Shown piece by piece: positions 17,403 through 27,600 of a stretch of 64,000 bases of DNA (position 1 is the first letter of the stretch; each line of letters opens with the position of its first letter). Source of the stretch: Rhodospirillales bacterium 24-66-33. GTDB lineage: Bacteria; Pseudomonadota; Alphaproteobacteria; Reyranellales; Reyranellaceae. A model generated the notes under the pieces. The model did not search any database. It saw nothing but the letters and a program-made list of their open reading frames with translations, and was not told the origin of the DNA. A program made the position numbers and the translations under genes. The DNA is taken from NCBI GenBank assembly GCA_002281855.1, contig NCHQ01000009.1, positions 106,065 to 170,064 of the forward strand, written 5' to 3'.

Positions 17403-17512
17403 CCTCCCCGTTCAAATGGGGAGGTGTCGCCGTCTTACGGCGACGGAGGGGTCAAGACCTCTGACCCCTCCGTCAGCGAAGACGCTGACACCTCCCCAGG
17501 TGACTGGGGAGG
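17403..17512. repeat. Compound palindromic intergenic repeat (four nested stems)
   Basis: Successive stems are CCTCCCC/GGGGAGG (17403-17424), GTCGCCGT/ACGGCGAC (17426-17444), GTCAGCG/CGCTGAC (17472-17489) and CCTCCCCA/TGGGGAGG (17491-17512). The arms GGAGGGGTCA and TGACCCCTCC (17445-17471) pair in the middle, giving a cruciform or cloverleaf shape. Similar short palindromic repeats are dispersed in many rhizobial and related genomes. A copy number cannot be judged from one window. Confidence 0.6.
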
Positions 17513-17522
17513 AATATGATTC

Positions 17523-18701
17523 TCACTTCATCGGGCACTTGGCGGCGAAGGGATCGACCGCGTCCTTCACGGCGGTGGCGATGGTCTTCACCGTCACCAT
17601 GCCCTGCGGGTCCTTGACCGTTTCCTGGATGTAGAAGTTCTCGATCGGGAAGTTGTTGTTGCCGAACTTGAAGTCGCCGCGAACCGACTTGAAGTTCGCC
17701 TTCTTCATCTCGGCGCGGACCTTGTCCTTGTTCGACAGGTCACCCTTCAGCGCCTCGGCGGCCGAGGCCATCAGCATGATCGCGTCGTAGCTCTGGGCGC
17801 CGTAGTAGGACGGATAGGTGCCGTGCTTCTTCTTGAAGTCGGCGACGTACTTCTTGTTGGCCTCGTTCGGCAGGTCGTTGACCCATTCCTGGGCGCCCAG
17901 GGTGCCCAGCGCGAGGTCGCCCTGCTGCGGCAGGGTGATCGCATCGATCGAGAACACCTGGTAGAGCGGCACCGTCTTGTTGAGGCCCGACTGCGCCCAC
18001 TGCTTCACGAACTGAACGCCGTGCGCGCCGGGATAGAAGATGAAGATGCCGTCCGGCTTGGCGGCGGCGATCTTGGTCATCTCGGCCGAGAAGTCGAGCT
18101 GGTCGGGCCACTTGGTGTAGTCCTCGCTGACGATCTTGCCCTTGTAGGTGCGCTTGACGCCCGCGAGCATGTCCTTGCCGGCGGCGTAATTGGGGCCGAC
18201 CAGATAGAGGCTCTTCACGCCCTTGGTGTTGAGATACTCGCCCATCGCCATCGGCGTCTGGTCGTTCTGCCAGGAGGTCGAGAAGAAGTTCTTGTTGCAG
18301 AGGTCGCCCGCGATCTGCGACGGGCCGGCATTGGCCGAGATCAGGATCGTGTCGCCCTCGTCGACTACGGTCTTGTAGGAAGCCAGCAGCACGTTCGACC
18401 AGATGTAGCCGCCGATGAAATTCACCTTGTCCTGCTGGACCAGCTTCTCGGAGCGCGCCTTGCCGACGTCGGGCTTGAACTGGTCGTCCTCGTAGATGAT
18501 CTCGAAGGGCTTGCCGCCCATCTTGCCGCCGAGATGTTCCTTGGCGAGTTCGACGGAGCGGCGCATGTCCTCGCCGATCGCGGCCTGCGGCCCGGAAAAG
18601 GTGCTGACGAAGCCGATCTTGATCGGGCTCTGGGCCATCGCCGGCAGGCCGAACGCCATCGCCGCCGCAATAGTTGCGGTCCCAAACAATTTGTTCTTCA
18701 T
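17523..18701 (-). CDS. livJ: Liv-type periplasmic substrate-binding protein (operon 1)
   Basis: The 392-residue protein has a signal peptide (to about residue 23, ending AMAQ) and a type I periplasmic binding fold (IKIGFVSTFSGPQAAIGEDM). It is the first gene of liv operon 1, with a GGGAG site before ATG 18701. The ligand may be branched-chain amino acids or an aromatic acid. The protein resembles binding proteins found beside benzoate genes, but that likeness is only from memory of the family. Confidence 0.9.
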   Translation of the reverse strand: MKNKLFGTATIAAAMAFGLPAMAQSPIKIGFVSTFSGPQAAIGEDMRRSVELAKEHLGGKMGGKPFEIIYEDDQFKPDVGKARSEKLVQQDKVNFIGGYIWSNVLLASYKTVVDEGDTILISANAGPSQIAGDLCNKNFFSTSWQNDQTPMAMGEYLNTKGVKSLYLVGPNYAAGKDMLAGVKRTYKGKIVSEDYTKWPDQLDFSAEMTKIAAAKPDGIFIFYPGAHGVQFVKQWAQSGLNKTVPLYQVFSIDAITLPQQGDLALGTLGAQEWVNDLPNEANKKYVADFKKKHGTYPSYYGAQSYDAIMLMASAAEALKGDLSNKDKVRAEMKKANFKSVRGDFKFGNNNFPIENFYIQETVKDPQGMVTVKTIATAVKDAVDPFAAKCPMK

Positions 18702-18826
18702 GAGCCGTCGCTCCCTGTTTTCTCTTGGCGGCTATAAAAGCGGAAAATGCAGGGACCAACAATCGCTTAATGGATCGTAGCCGACGGCTTGAGGTAGGCG
18801 AGGGGCAGGTTTGCCCTGGCGGCTGG

Positions 18827-19480
18827 CTATACCAGGTCTTGATCTTGTGGTTCACCTGGATCGCGCCCCATCCAGCAAGTCCGGCTTTCCGTCGCCCTGT
18901 CGAAAATCAGAGCCGTAAATCCTCCGGCCTCCCAGAACCGCAGAGCGCCGACATTCGTGCGATTGACGCCGACATGAAACGATCGCGCGCCTCGCGTCCG
19001 AGCCGCGGCCAGCCACGTTTCCAGGAGCAGCGATCCGGCACCACGGCGCTGCAACCGGGGCAGCAGGTTCATATGCAGATGCGCGGGATAGCGCTCTGCG
19101 ATCTCGGCCGGTGTCGCGGGGGGATGGTGGATCATCGCCGCACGGCGCTGGTCGGCGGTTTGCTTGTCGGGAGGAACACCGACCGGATCGGCATATTGCT
19201 GGCGCAGCGAGGGCCACCAGTCGCGCTCTAGCCTATCTTCCCAGGCGGCGGTGTCGACGGCACCGGCTACGAAGCCCGCAACGCCGTCACGATCCTCCAG
19301 GATCAAGGTGAGGCTGGGTTCGAGCAAGGCATAGGGCGCGATGTAGATCTGCCCCATCATCTTCGGATCGCGATAGAGATGAGAGGCATCGCCACCGGCA
19401 TGACCCGTCGCCAACGAGATCGCGTAGCAGGCGTCGAGGTCGCCTTCGTTGAAGGGTCGGATCTGCAGAGTGTCGCCCAC
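18827..19480 (-). CDS. GNAT-family N-acetyltransferase
   Basis: The 217-residue protein has the GNAT core: an N-terminal RPFNEGDLDACYAISL segment, a central hydrophobic strand with HMNLLPRLQRRGAGSLLLE (acetyl-CoA loop QRRGAG) and a C-terminal NVGALRFWEAGGF. I chose GTG 19480 because the frame upstream runs into a palindromic intergenic repeat. No strong ribosome site is visible. The family includes glycoside-acetylase-associated GNATs; the substrate is unknown. Confidence 0.72.
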   Translation of the reverse strand: MGDTLQIRPFNEGDLDACYAISLATGHAGGDASHLYRDPKMMGQIYIAPYALLEPSLTLILEDRDGVAGFVAGAVDTAAWEDRLERDWWPSLRQQYADPVGVPPDKQTADQRRAAMIHHPPATPAEIAERYPAHLHMNLLPRLQRRGAGSLLLETWLAAARTRGARSFHVGVNRTNVGALRFWEAGGFTALIFDRATESRTCWMGRDPGEPQDQDLV

Positions 19481-19500
19481 TGAAGCGGCGCTACAGAATT

Positions 19501-19586
19501 CCGTCGTCTCGACCGGAGCCGAGCGCAGCGAGGCGGAGTGGAGCCTGCCCCGAGGCATTCGAGGGGCGCTCCGGTTGAGACGACGG
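19501..19586. repeat. Long inverted repeat between bclA and the GNAT gene
   Basis: Nineteen-base arms at 19501-19519 and 19568-19586 pair with a single G-T wobble (CCGTCGTCTCGACCGGAGC against GCTCCGGTTGAGACGACGG). The 48-base interior is G+C-rich and partly self-complementary. It lies directly after the bclA stop on the minus strand and may act as a terminator, but its form is that of a dispersed palindromic repeat. Confidence 0.6.
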
Positions 19587-19595
19587 GGCATTCGT

Positions 19596-21155
<1,560 letters not shown>

Positions 21156-21266
21156 ATCGGGACCCGGAAGGATTCAGGAGCCCCTTCGATACTGATCGCC
21201 TGAGCGGATCGCAACGCTTGCGGCCCGTCCGGCGTTGTCAGGCCGCAAAACCACTACGGATTTCCC

Positions 21267-21734
21267 ATGAAGCAAGGCGTCGTCTTTGTTCTCGCTTCCG
21301 CGGCACTGCTGGCAGCGGTGGGCGCGGCCCATATGACGGCTCCGATGCCCGATGGCGGGCCGCTTCGCGCGTCCGCCAAGGCGGCGACGGCCACGGCAGC
21401 TGCATCGGCTGCTTCCAAACCGGTCGCCGATATGACGGGATCCAAGCCTCTGATCGAGGTACGCCACGCGCCGGTACCGCTGCAGATGCGCGAACGGCCG
21501 CCGGTGGTACTGCCTCCCGGGTTCGAAACGGCCTCGGTTACGACGCCCCCGCCGGTCCCCCCGGAAGATGTCGAGGGTCGCAGCTTTGCCAGGTCCGCCA
21601 TCGAGGCGGACGGGTACAAGACCGTCAAGATGATCGTAGCGGGGCCGGATGGCACCTGGCGGGCAAGGGCGTTGAGGGGAGGGACTGAAGTCATTCTGAC
21701 CGTTGACCGGGAGGGGCGGGTTTCCGCCGACTGA
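21267..21734 (+). CDS. Unknown secreted or membrane-anchored protein
   Basis: The 155-residue protein has an N-terminal hydrophobic segment (about residues 4-21), then an alanine-rich and proline-rich linker (to about residue 100) and a small C-terminal domain (SFARSAIEADGYKTVKMIV ... EVILTVDREGRVSAD). The C-terminal part looks like a short beta-rich periplasmic domain. I do not recognise a family. A strong terminator follows at 21824-21855. Confidence 0.65.
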   Translation: MKQGVVFVLASAALLAAVGAAHMTAPMPDGGPLRASAKAATATAAASAASKPVADMTGSKPLIEVRHAPVPLQMRERPPVVLPPGFETASVTTPPPVPPEDVEGRSFARSAIEADGYKTVKMIVAGPDGTWRARALRGGTEVILTVDREGRVSAD

Positions 21735-21823
21735 ATTTTTCGCAACCCCCGGCGTCCCGGGGCGTTATCGTGTGGCAGCCTTGGCGGTTCCACGGACCGT
21801 CCCTCTCCCCCGAGGGGCTGCAG

Positions 21824-21863
21824 AAGCCCGTCCTGGCGACCGTCAGGACGGGCTTTCCTTTTG
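21824..21863 (+). terminator. Rho-independent terminator
   Basis: A perfect 12-base stem AAGCCCGTCCTG / CAGGACGGGCTT (21824-21835 and 21844-21855) with an eight-base loop is followed by TCCTTTTG. It lies 90 bases after the gene ending at 21734. Confidence 0.85.
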
Positions 21864-21891
21864 AAGGTCGCATTCAGCAGTCAAAAGCGAA

Positions 21892-21926
21892 AAGCCCGCC
21901 AGGATAGTCAGGCGGGCTTCTTTTTC
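21892..21926. terminator. Bidirectional terminator between convergent genes
   Basis: The nine-base stem AAGCCCGCC / GGCGGGCTT (21892-21900, 21911-21919) has CTTTTTCT after it on the plus strand and TTTTCGCTTTT after it on the minus strand. It serves the minus-strand gene ending at 21941 and backs up the plus-strand terminator. Confidence 0.8.
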
Positions 21927-21940
21927 TGTGCTGCGACAGG

Positions 21941-22318
21941 TCAGAAGGAGAGCACCACGCCGCGATCCGTTGTGACGGCGAGTCCATCGCCCGCCTTGGG
22001 CAGCGGCTGAGCGGGCATCGCCCGGATGCTGACGGCGCTGGCGGGTGCGCCCTGACGGACCAACTCCTGCTTCACGGCGTTTGCATAGTCCGCGCGCCCT
22101 TCGATCCGGATGGGAGCCTGCCTGGCCGCATCGGCAGCGGACCGAACAGTTTCCAGAGCGGAGGCCGGAACGCGGGTCGAATCGCTTTCCATGAACACCA
22201 TGTGGCTGGACCTCACCACCGGCGTCGCCGCGGGAGCTGACGCGAGGTCCTGAGCCATGGCAGACAGCGGCATCAGGGCGAGGCCACCAATCACGAGGGC
22301 TGTGCTGAGCTTTTGCAT
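21941..22318 (-). CDS. Unknown periplasmic protein with OmpA-like C-terminal trace
   Basis: The 125-residue protein has a clear signal peptide (MQKLSTALVIGGLALMPLSAMAQ). The mature part contains FMESDSTRVPASALETVRSA and IRIEGRADYANAVKQELV followed by GAPASAVSIRA. This resembles the spacing in OmpA-type peptidoglycan-binding domains (a helix, a GHAD-like strand, then a helix ending xVP) but is shortened. An AGGAG site eight bases upstream supports the ATG at 22318. The role is unknown. Confidence 0.7.
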   Translation of the reverse strand: MQKLSTALVIGGLALMPLSAMAQDLASAPAATPVVRSSHMVFMESDSTRVPASALETVRSAADAARQAPIRIEGRADYANAVKQELVRQGAPASAVSIRAMPAQPLPKAGDGLAVTTDRGVVLSF

Positions 22319-22502
22319 GATCAAGGCTCCTTTGTTTGTACCTGATCAACGCAAAAGCCCCAGTGGAAGTTTCCTGCAAAATCAGCAGAACGAAGGGCGG
22401 CGGTCGCGTCCCATTGGGTTGGCCGGTGATTTGCGGCTGCGTCGCTCGCCCGTCCTGCAGTATGCTGGGACATACCTAATGCAGAAGTCGAGGAGGTCGA
22501 TC

Positions 22503-22778
22503 ATGTCGGAAGAACGGAAGAAGGTGATGCAGCGCTTCAAGGAGCGGCTTGCGCACCTGGAATCTGGTGCGATCTCAGGCCCGTCGCACTGGCACCTGTT
22601 CCATCTGCACAACGCGCTGAACGCATTGCCCGACGATCACCTTGCAGCCGACCTTCATCTCGACGAGTTCGACCGCGCCGACCTCGCCAAGGAGTTTCCG
22701 GAAATGGACGCTGACAGGCCTCCGAGCGCGTCCGACATCCGGAACCGGTTCGACATGCTTGCGGGCGGGCTGTTGTAA
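22503..22778 (+). CDS. Small unknown cytoplasmic protein
   Basis: The 91-residue charged protein starts MSEERKKVMQRFKERLAHLE and contains HWHLFHLHNAL and DFDRAD-like acidic segments. There is no signal peptide. A GGAGG-like site (GAGGAGGTC) precedes the ATG at 22503. It is convergent with the glycine-rich protein gene at 22791. I do not recognise a family. Confidence 0.65.
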   Translation: MSEERKKVMQRFKERLAHLESGAISGPSHWHLFHLHNALNALPDDHLAADLHLDEFDRADLAKEFPEMDADRPPSASDIRNRFDMLAGGLL

Positions 22779-22790
22779 CCCGAAAGGGCG

Positions 22791-23390
22791 TCAGACCTGT
22801 TTGCCTATTCCGTCGTCGCGCCATTCGCGGCGCATGCGTTCGACCTCGGTTTCACCCGGCCGGTAGGCCGGTGCGTCCGGGTCGAACGTTTTCCAGCCCT
22901 CGTCACGCCAGGTCGCCGCGCGTGCGGCGACGTCCATCGGCCGATGGATGGACAACAGGCCTTCGACGCGTCCCACTTCGTCCTCGGGTACGCGCACGGA
23001 AACCAGGGTGCCGCCGCGGCGGACGGTTTCCGACAGAACCGCCGCTTCTTCCTCGTCGACACCTGCGCCGATCAGGGCGCCCATCAGGCCGCCGGTGGCG
23101 AGACCGGCGGCGGTGCCCACCGCCATCGCCGCCAACCAGCCCGCCGCAACGACAGGGCCGATGCCGGGGATTGCCAAAAGACCGAGACCTGCGAGGAGCC
23201 CGACACCTCCTCCAACGACGCCGCCGATGCCGGCCCCTGCCGCGGTGTCTGAGACCGGCTCATGCCCGGGGCTCACATGCTTGTTCGCGATGATGCTCAC
23301 GTTCGATGAAGGAATTCCGGCCTTCTCAATCGCTCCCACGGCTGCCTGGGCCTGAGCGTAACTGTCATAGGACCGGCTTATCGTCTTCAT
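22791..23390 (-). CDS. General stress protein with glycine-zipper segment
   Basis: The 199-residue protein starts with a ferredoxin-like YxSYAQAQAAVGAIEKAGIP segment as in general-stress-protein 17M-type domains, then a long Gly/Ala-rich hydrophobic stretch (about residues 50-118) able to insert into or coat a membrane, then SVRVPEDEVGRVEGLL and a hydrophilic tail ending near residue 199. Proteins of this build are induced by stress in several proteobacteria. Function is inferred only from architecture. Confidence 0.75.
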   Translation of the reverse strand: MKTISRSYDSYAQAQAAVGAIEKAGIPSSNVSIIANKHVSPGHEPVSDTAAGAGIGGVVGGGVGLLAGLGLLAIPGIGPVVAAGWLAAMAVGTAAGLATGGLMGALIGAGVDEEEAAVLSETVRRGGTLVSVRVPEDEVGRVEGLLSIHRPMDVAARAATWRDEGWKTFDPDAPAYRPGETEVERMRREWRDDGIGKQV

Positions 23391-23602
23391 CGTGCTCTCC
23401 TGTGGCAGTTCGGATGAAACAAGGCGGAGGGCCGGCGGGTTCCGTTGAATCCCGAGCGGATTCCTCTGGAGCTGCCCGGCTTGGGCAGCCAGACGCCGCC
23501 GCGGTTCTCCGGGCTCGTCGGGTTGTCTGACAAATCGCTCCTTGTGAAACCCTGGCCGGCCTGTACGGTTTCTGACTTAGAGGTTAGAAGACGGACTGCA
23601 TC

Positions 23603-24574
23603 ATGCGTGTCGTCGAACTTGTCGCCATTCTCGCCCTCCTGATGTTCGGGCCGTCGGCCATCGCTCGGGACATCATGTCGTCGGACATATATCCGTCGAA
23701 TTATCCGACCGTGCGAGCCACCGCGTACATGGGCGATCTGATTCGCGAGCGCAGCGGCGGGCGACTCATTCTGTCCAATCTCGGCGCGGGCGACCGGGAT
23801 ACCGAGAACTACACGCTGGGGCAGCTCCGCAACGGCACTCTCGACATGGCGCGGATCAATCTCAGCGCATTGAACAGCACGGTGCCGGACACGATCGTCC
23901 TGACGCTTCCCTATCTCTTCCGTTCGACCGAGCACGAGCGCAAGGTCCTCGACGGACCGGTCGGCGAGGAAATTCTCGCGTCTTTGGAAAGCACCGGCGT
24001 CATCGGCCTCTGCTTCTACGATGAGGGCGCGAAATCAACTTACGGCACCAAGCCGATCCGCTCGCCAGCCGACTTGCGCGGTGTGAAGTACCGCATCCAG
24101 CCATCCTCCAGCTGGGGGCCGATGTTGCGCGCCTTCGGAGCACAGCCGGTTCCGATGCCTCAGTCGCGGGTCGCGGCTGCCATGCGCGCGGGCGTCGTCG
24201 AGGCAGCTGACGGAAACTGGTCGTCATTCGTTGCGATGCAACATCATCATGTGGCGAAGAACTTCAGTCTGACGGAGCATGCACGGCCGCCAAGCGCTCT
24301 GCTTTTCTCGCGGCTGATATGGGAGACACTATCGCCCGAGGACAGGAGGATCGTCCGCACTGCCGCTCGCGATTCGGTCGCCTACTATCGGCAGCTGTGG
24401 GACGAAAGCGAAGCTTCTGCCCGCCGGGTGGCCGAAGCCGCCGGCGTGGTGACCGTGAGTGACATCGATTACGAAGGCTTTGCCGCAACCCTCGTCCCGT
24501 TTCATGCGACCGCGGTCTCCGATGCGCGCCTCAAGGCGATGATCGAGCGGATCAAGGCCGAGGCGGTCCCATAG
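23603..24574 (+). CDS. TRAP transporter DctP-family solute-binding protein
   Basis: The 323-residue protein has a signal peptide (cleavage near residue 22) and a DctP fold: GDLIRERSGGRLILSNLGAGDRD near the N-terminus and LRGVKYRIQPSSSWGPMLRAFGAQPVPMP, which contains the conserved arginine that binds the ligand carboxylate. No DctQ or DctM membrane genes are adjacent, so it is an orphan binding protein. It is divergent from the stress-protein gene. Confidence 0.85.
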   Translation: MRVVELVAILALLMFGPSAIARDIMSSDIYPSNYPTVRATAYMGDLIRERSGGRLILSNLGAGDRDTENYTLGQLRNGTLDMARINLSALNSTVPDTIVLTLPYLFRSTEHERKVLDGPVGEEILASLESTGVIGLCFYDEGAKSTYGTKPIRSPADLRGVKYRIQPSSSWGPMLRAFGAQPVPMPQSRVAAAMRAGVVEAADGNWSSFVAMQHHHVAKNFSLTEHARPPSALLFSRLIWETLSPEDRRIVRTAARDSVAYYRQLWDESEASARRVAEAAGVVTVSDIDYEGFAATLVPFHATAVSDARLKAMIERIKAEAVP

Positions 24575-24666
24575 GCCGCAAATCCCGAGCTGCTTCTACC
24601 TCAGTGCGTTTCGCAGCGGTTCGCTGGAGAACTACATCAGGCCGCCGAACGCCTGCGGACCTCGCC

Positions 24667-27600
24667 TCACCACGTCACCCTGAGACCGCCATTGAGGACG
24701 TGGTTGGTCGTGCCGCTGCCGGTCTCGCCGTCATAGCGGACATAGAGCGTGGTTCCCGGCGCGACGGCGGTGTTTGCGGCGAGGCTGAAGGTGGCGGCAT
24801 CGCGCGTGGGCGCGGCGCCGAAGACGGTGAAGTTGGTGCCCGGCGCGCCGGCGAAGCTGGCCGTCACCGGGCGGGTCGTGTCGGCGTATTCATGCGCCCA
24901 GCCCAGGCGAAGCTGTACTGCCAGCTTCTCGCGGTCCTCGGGGCCGAAGGCGCCGGCGAACTCGGCGCCGAGCACGCTGCGCGCCGACCCGGTGGTCTGG
25001 GATGCGACGGTGAGATTGAGCGACCCCGCGCCGCTCTCGGTGAAGCCGAACTGGCTGTTGGTCGTTCCCTGCAAGCGGGCAAAGGGGGTGATCGACGCGG
25101 CGGTCGGCTCGTGGAGCCCGATGCGATAGCCCGCTTCGAGCTGGCCCAGGAACTGGTTGGCGCCGGTGCGGCCCTGCGCCAGGCGCGCGCCCAGGTTGGG
25201 CAGCACGATCTGGCGCGTCATCTGGTTTTCATTGTAGCCGTAGCCCGCCAGCCCATCGAGATAGAAGGCGCCCTGGGTGAAGGAGGCGTAGAGACTGGCC
25301 TGGTAGCTGTTGGTGGTGCCCTGGCCGCTGAAGCCGCTCGCCCACTGGTTGCCGCTGACATAGCCGAGGGCGAATCCGGCCAGGATGCGTGGATCGAAGC
25401 GATAGTCGGCGCCGGCGGCGAAGCCGCCGGCGTTGTAGGTCAGGGTGCCGGCATTGGCATTGCCCGCAACGCTGCCGGTGCCGCCCAGCGCGGCGCCCCA
25501 CAGGCTCCACGGGGTGGCGGCCGCGCCGTCGCAGGCCTCTGCGGGAGCCGTGTCACAGGCCTGGGCGACGGCCACGCGGGTACCGCTGGCGAAGCCGCCG
25601 CGGGCGAGGCTCATCTGCTGGCCCATCATGTTCATGAACAGCAGCCCGCTGCCCAGATTGGCGGTGCCGAAGCCCGAGTAGTTCTGGCCACTGAGAGAAT
25701 CGAGAGCAGCCTGGCCCTGGCCCAGGGTGTAGGTGGCCATGGTGCCGATCACGGTGGCGAAGTCGCCGCTCAATCCGGCGACGCTCTGGTCGAGGACGCG
25801 GCCGACGGCAGACTGGTTGGGCGTGGCGCCGCCGGCGCCGAAGCCGCCGGGCTTGAGGGTGAGATAGACGTTGTTGGCGTCGTAGGCGAGCGAGGGCAGG
25901 AGGAAGGGATAGAGGCTGCTGGTGCCGGCATAGCTGCCGGTGACGCCGCCGCTGGCATTGAGGATCGTGTAGGTCGTACGGGGCGCATATACGCCCGAGG
26001 CAGCGGTCACGAGCACGTTTCCGCCCGCCAGAGCGGCGGTACCGGGCGCGCCGGTGACGTTGATGCGGTCGGCCAAGCCCGTGGCATTGGTCTCGACCTG
26101 GTAGCTGCTGCCGGCCGCCTGGGTGTAGGCGCCGTTCACGGTCAGCGTGCCGATCGAATTGCCCGGCGCGGCGATGCCATTGTTGGTGACCGTGCCGACG
26201 AAGGTACCATTGCCGCCGAGCAGCCCGGTGTTGTTCACATCGCCGGTGAAGGTCCCGTTGTTGATCAGGGTCAGGCTGTTGGCAAAGGTGCCTGCGGCCT
26301 GGATGAAGTTGCCGGTGTTGTAGACGCTGCCGTTTATGGTTCCGGTGTTCGTCGTCGTGCCCGAATTGACGAGGTCGCTGAGCAGGGTCCCGCTATTGTC
26401 GAAGGTGCCGAAGTTGACCAGGCTGGCATTGACCGATTGGAATGTGCCGGCATTGTCCAGCGTGGCGCCGGGCGCAACCGAGTAGCCGCCGCCGCTGACG
26501 AACGCGGCACCGGCCCGGATTGCGAGGTCGCCCACGAGGGTGCCCGAGAGCGCGACCGTGCCCTCGGCGACCGTGGTTCCTCCCGTATAACTGTTGTTGC
26601 CACCCAGGATGAGCAGGCCCGTGCCGGCCTTGGTCAGTCCGCCGGGGCCGGAAATGTCGTTGCTCCACATATCGACGGCGTTGAAACCGCCCAATGAAGC
26701 ATCGAGCGTCACGCTCACATCGGAAGCAAATGCGCCGTAGCCCCCTGCGGCCTTGAACAGGTTCAGGCGCACCCAGCCGCTGCCGTCGTCGAGCACGCCG
26801 CCGGACGGCAGCTCGGTCGACGCCAGGATGTCGGTCCGTTGGGCACCGGTGAGATAGGGAAAGCGCGACGCGATCAGCAGCTCCGCATTGGCCGGAACGA
26901 CGGCGGCCAGGTCGGTCGGGCCGACCGGCTGGAACCCATAGGTCGCCTGCAACGCGAAGGCCTGGTTGGCCGCCGCGAACTGCGCGGCGGAAGGCAGGGT
27001 ACCGTTGGCGATGCAGCCGGCGACGTTGGAGGCGCACGACGCGTAGGGAACGGCCGTGACGGCGCTGCCGTAGGTCTCGTTGAGGTTCGCCGTCAGGTCG
27101 CGCGAGAGTGCGGAGATATGCTCCGGGAGGGTCGAAGGCGCCCACACGGTCGGCGCATAGTCCGGAGACCTCGCCAGTATCTGCGTCATCGCGTAATAGC
27201 TGACGATGCGGGAGCCGATGACATCCAGTGGATAGTGCACGCCCAGAATGTTCCGGCTGAGACCCGCCTGCTGGGCGGATACCATCATGCCCTGATAGGC
27301 CTGCGGCATCATCATGGCATAGAGGAGCGCCGTCAGTTCGGCGCGTCGCGTATGCCCGCTCGGGAAGGATTCAGACCTCTGATACCTGCTGCCGTCTCCT
27401 GGCTGGCCCCAGATCGCGGCCTGGGCCTGGATGGAAGCCTCGGTTGCCTGACCCGTCGTCCAGGGCGCAGAGGCGATGACGTTGCTGATCTGGAACGGGC
27501 GGGGATCGCTTTGCCCCGGTGGAGGATAGTAGTAGGGGGTCGTCATGCCCTGATAGGCGGTCACGTACGACGTGAAGCTGGCCTTGAGCCCGGGGCCCGC

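Noticed and set aside
17403..17512. CRISPR array
   Set aside because: The repeated stems differ from each other and there are no regular spacers or cas genes; it is a palindromic repeat.
24604..26697. Long plus-strand open frame (697 codons) opposite the autotransporter gene
   Set aside because: Its product is low-complexity and antisense to strong coding sequence with clear motifs. High G+C makes such long shadow frames common.
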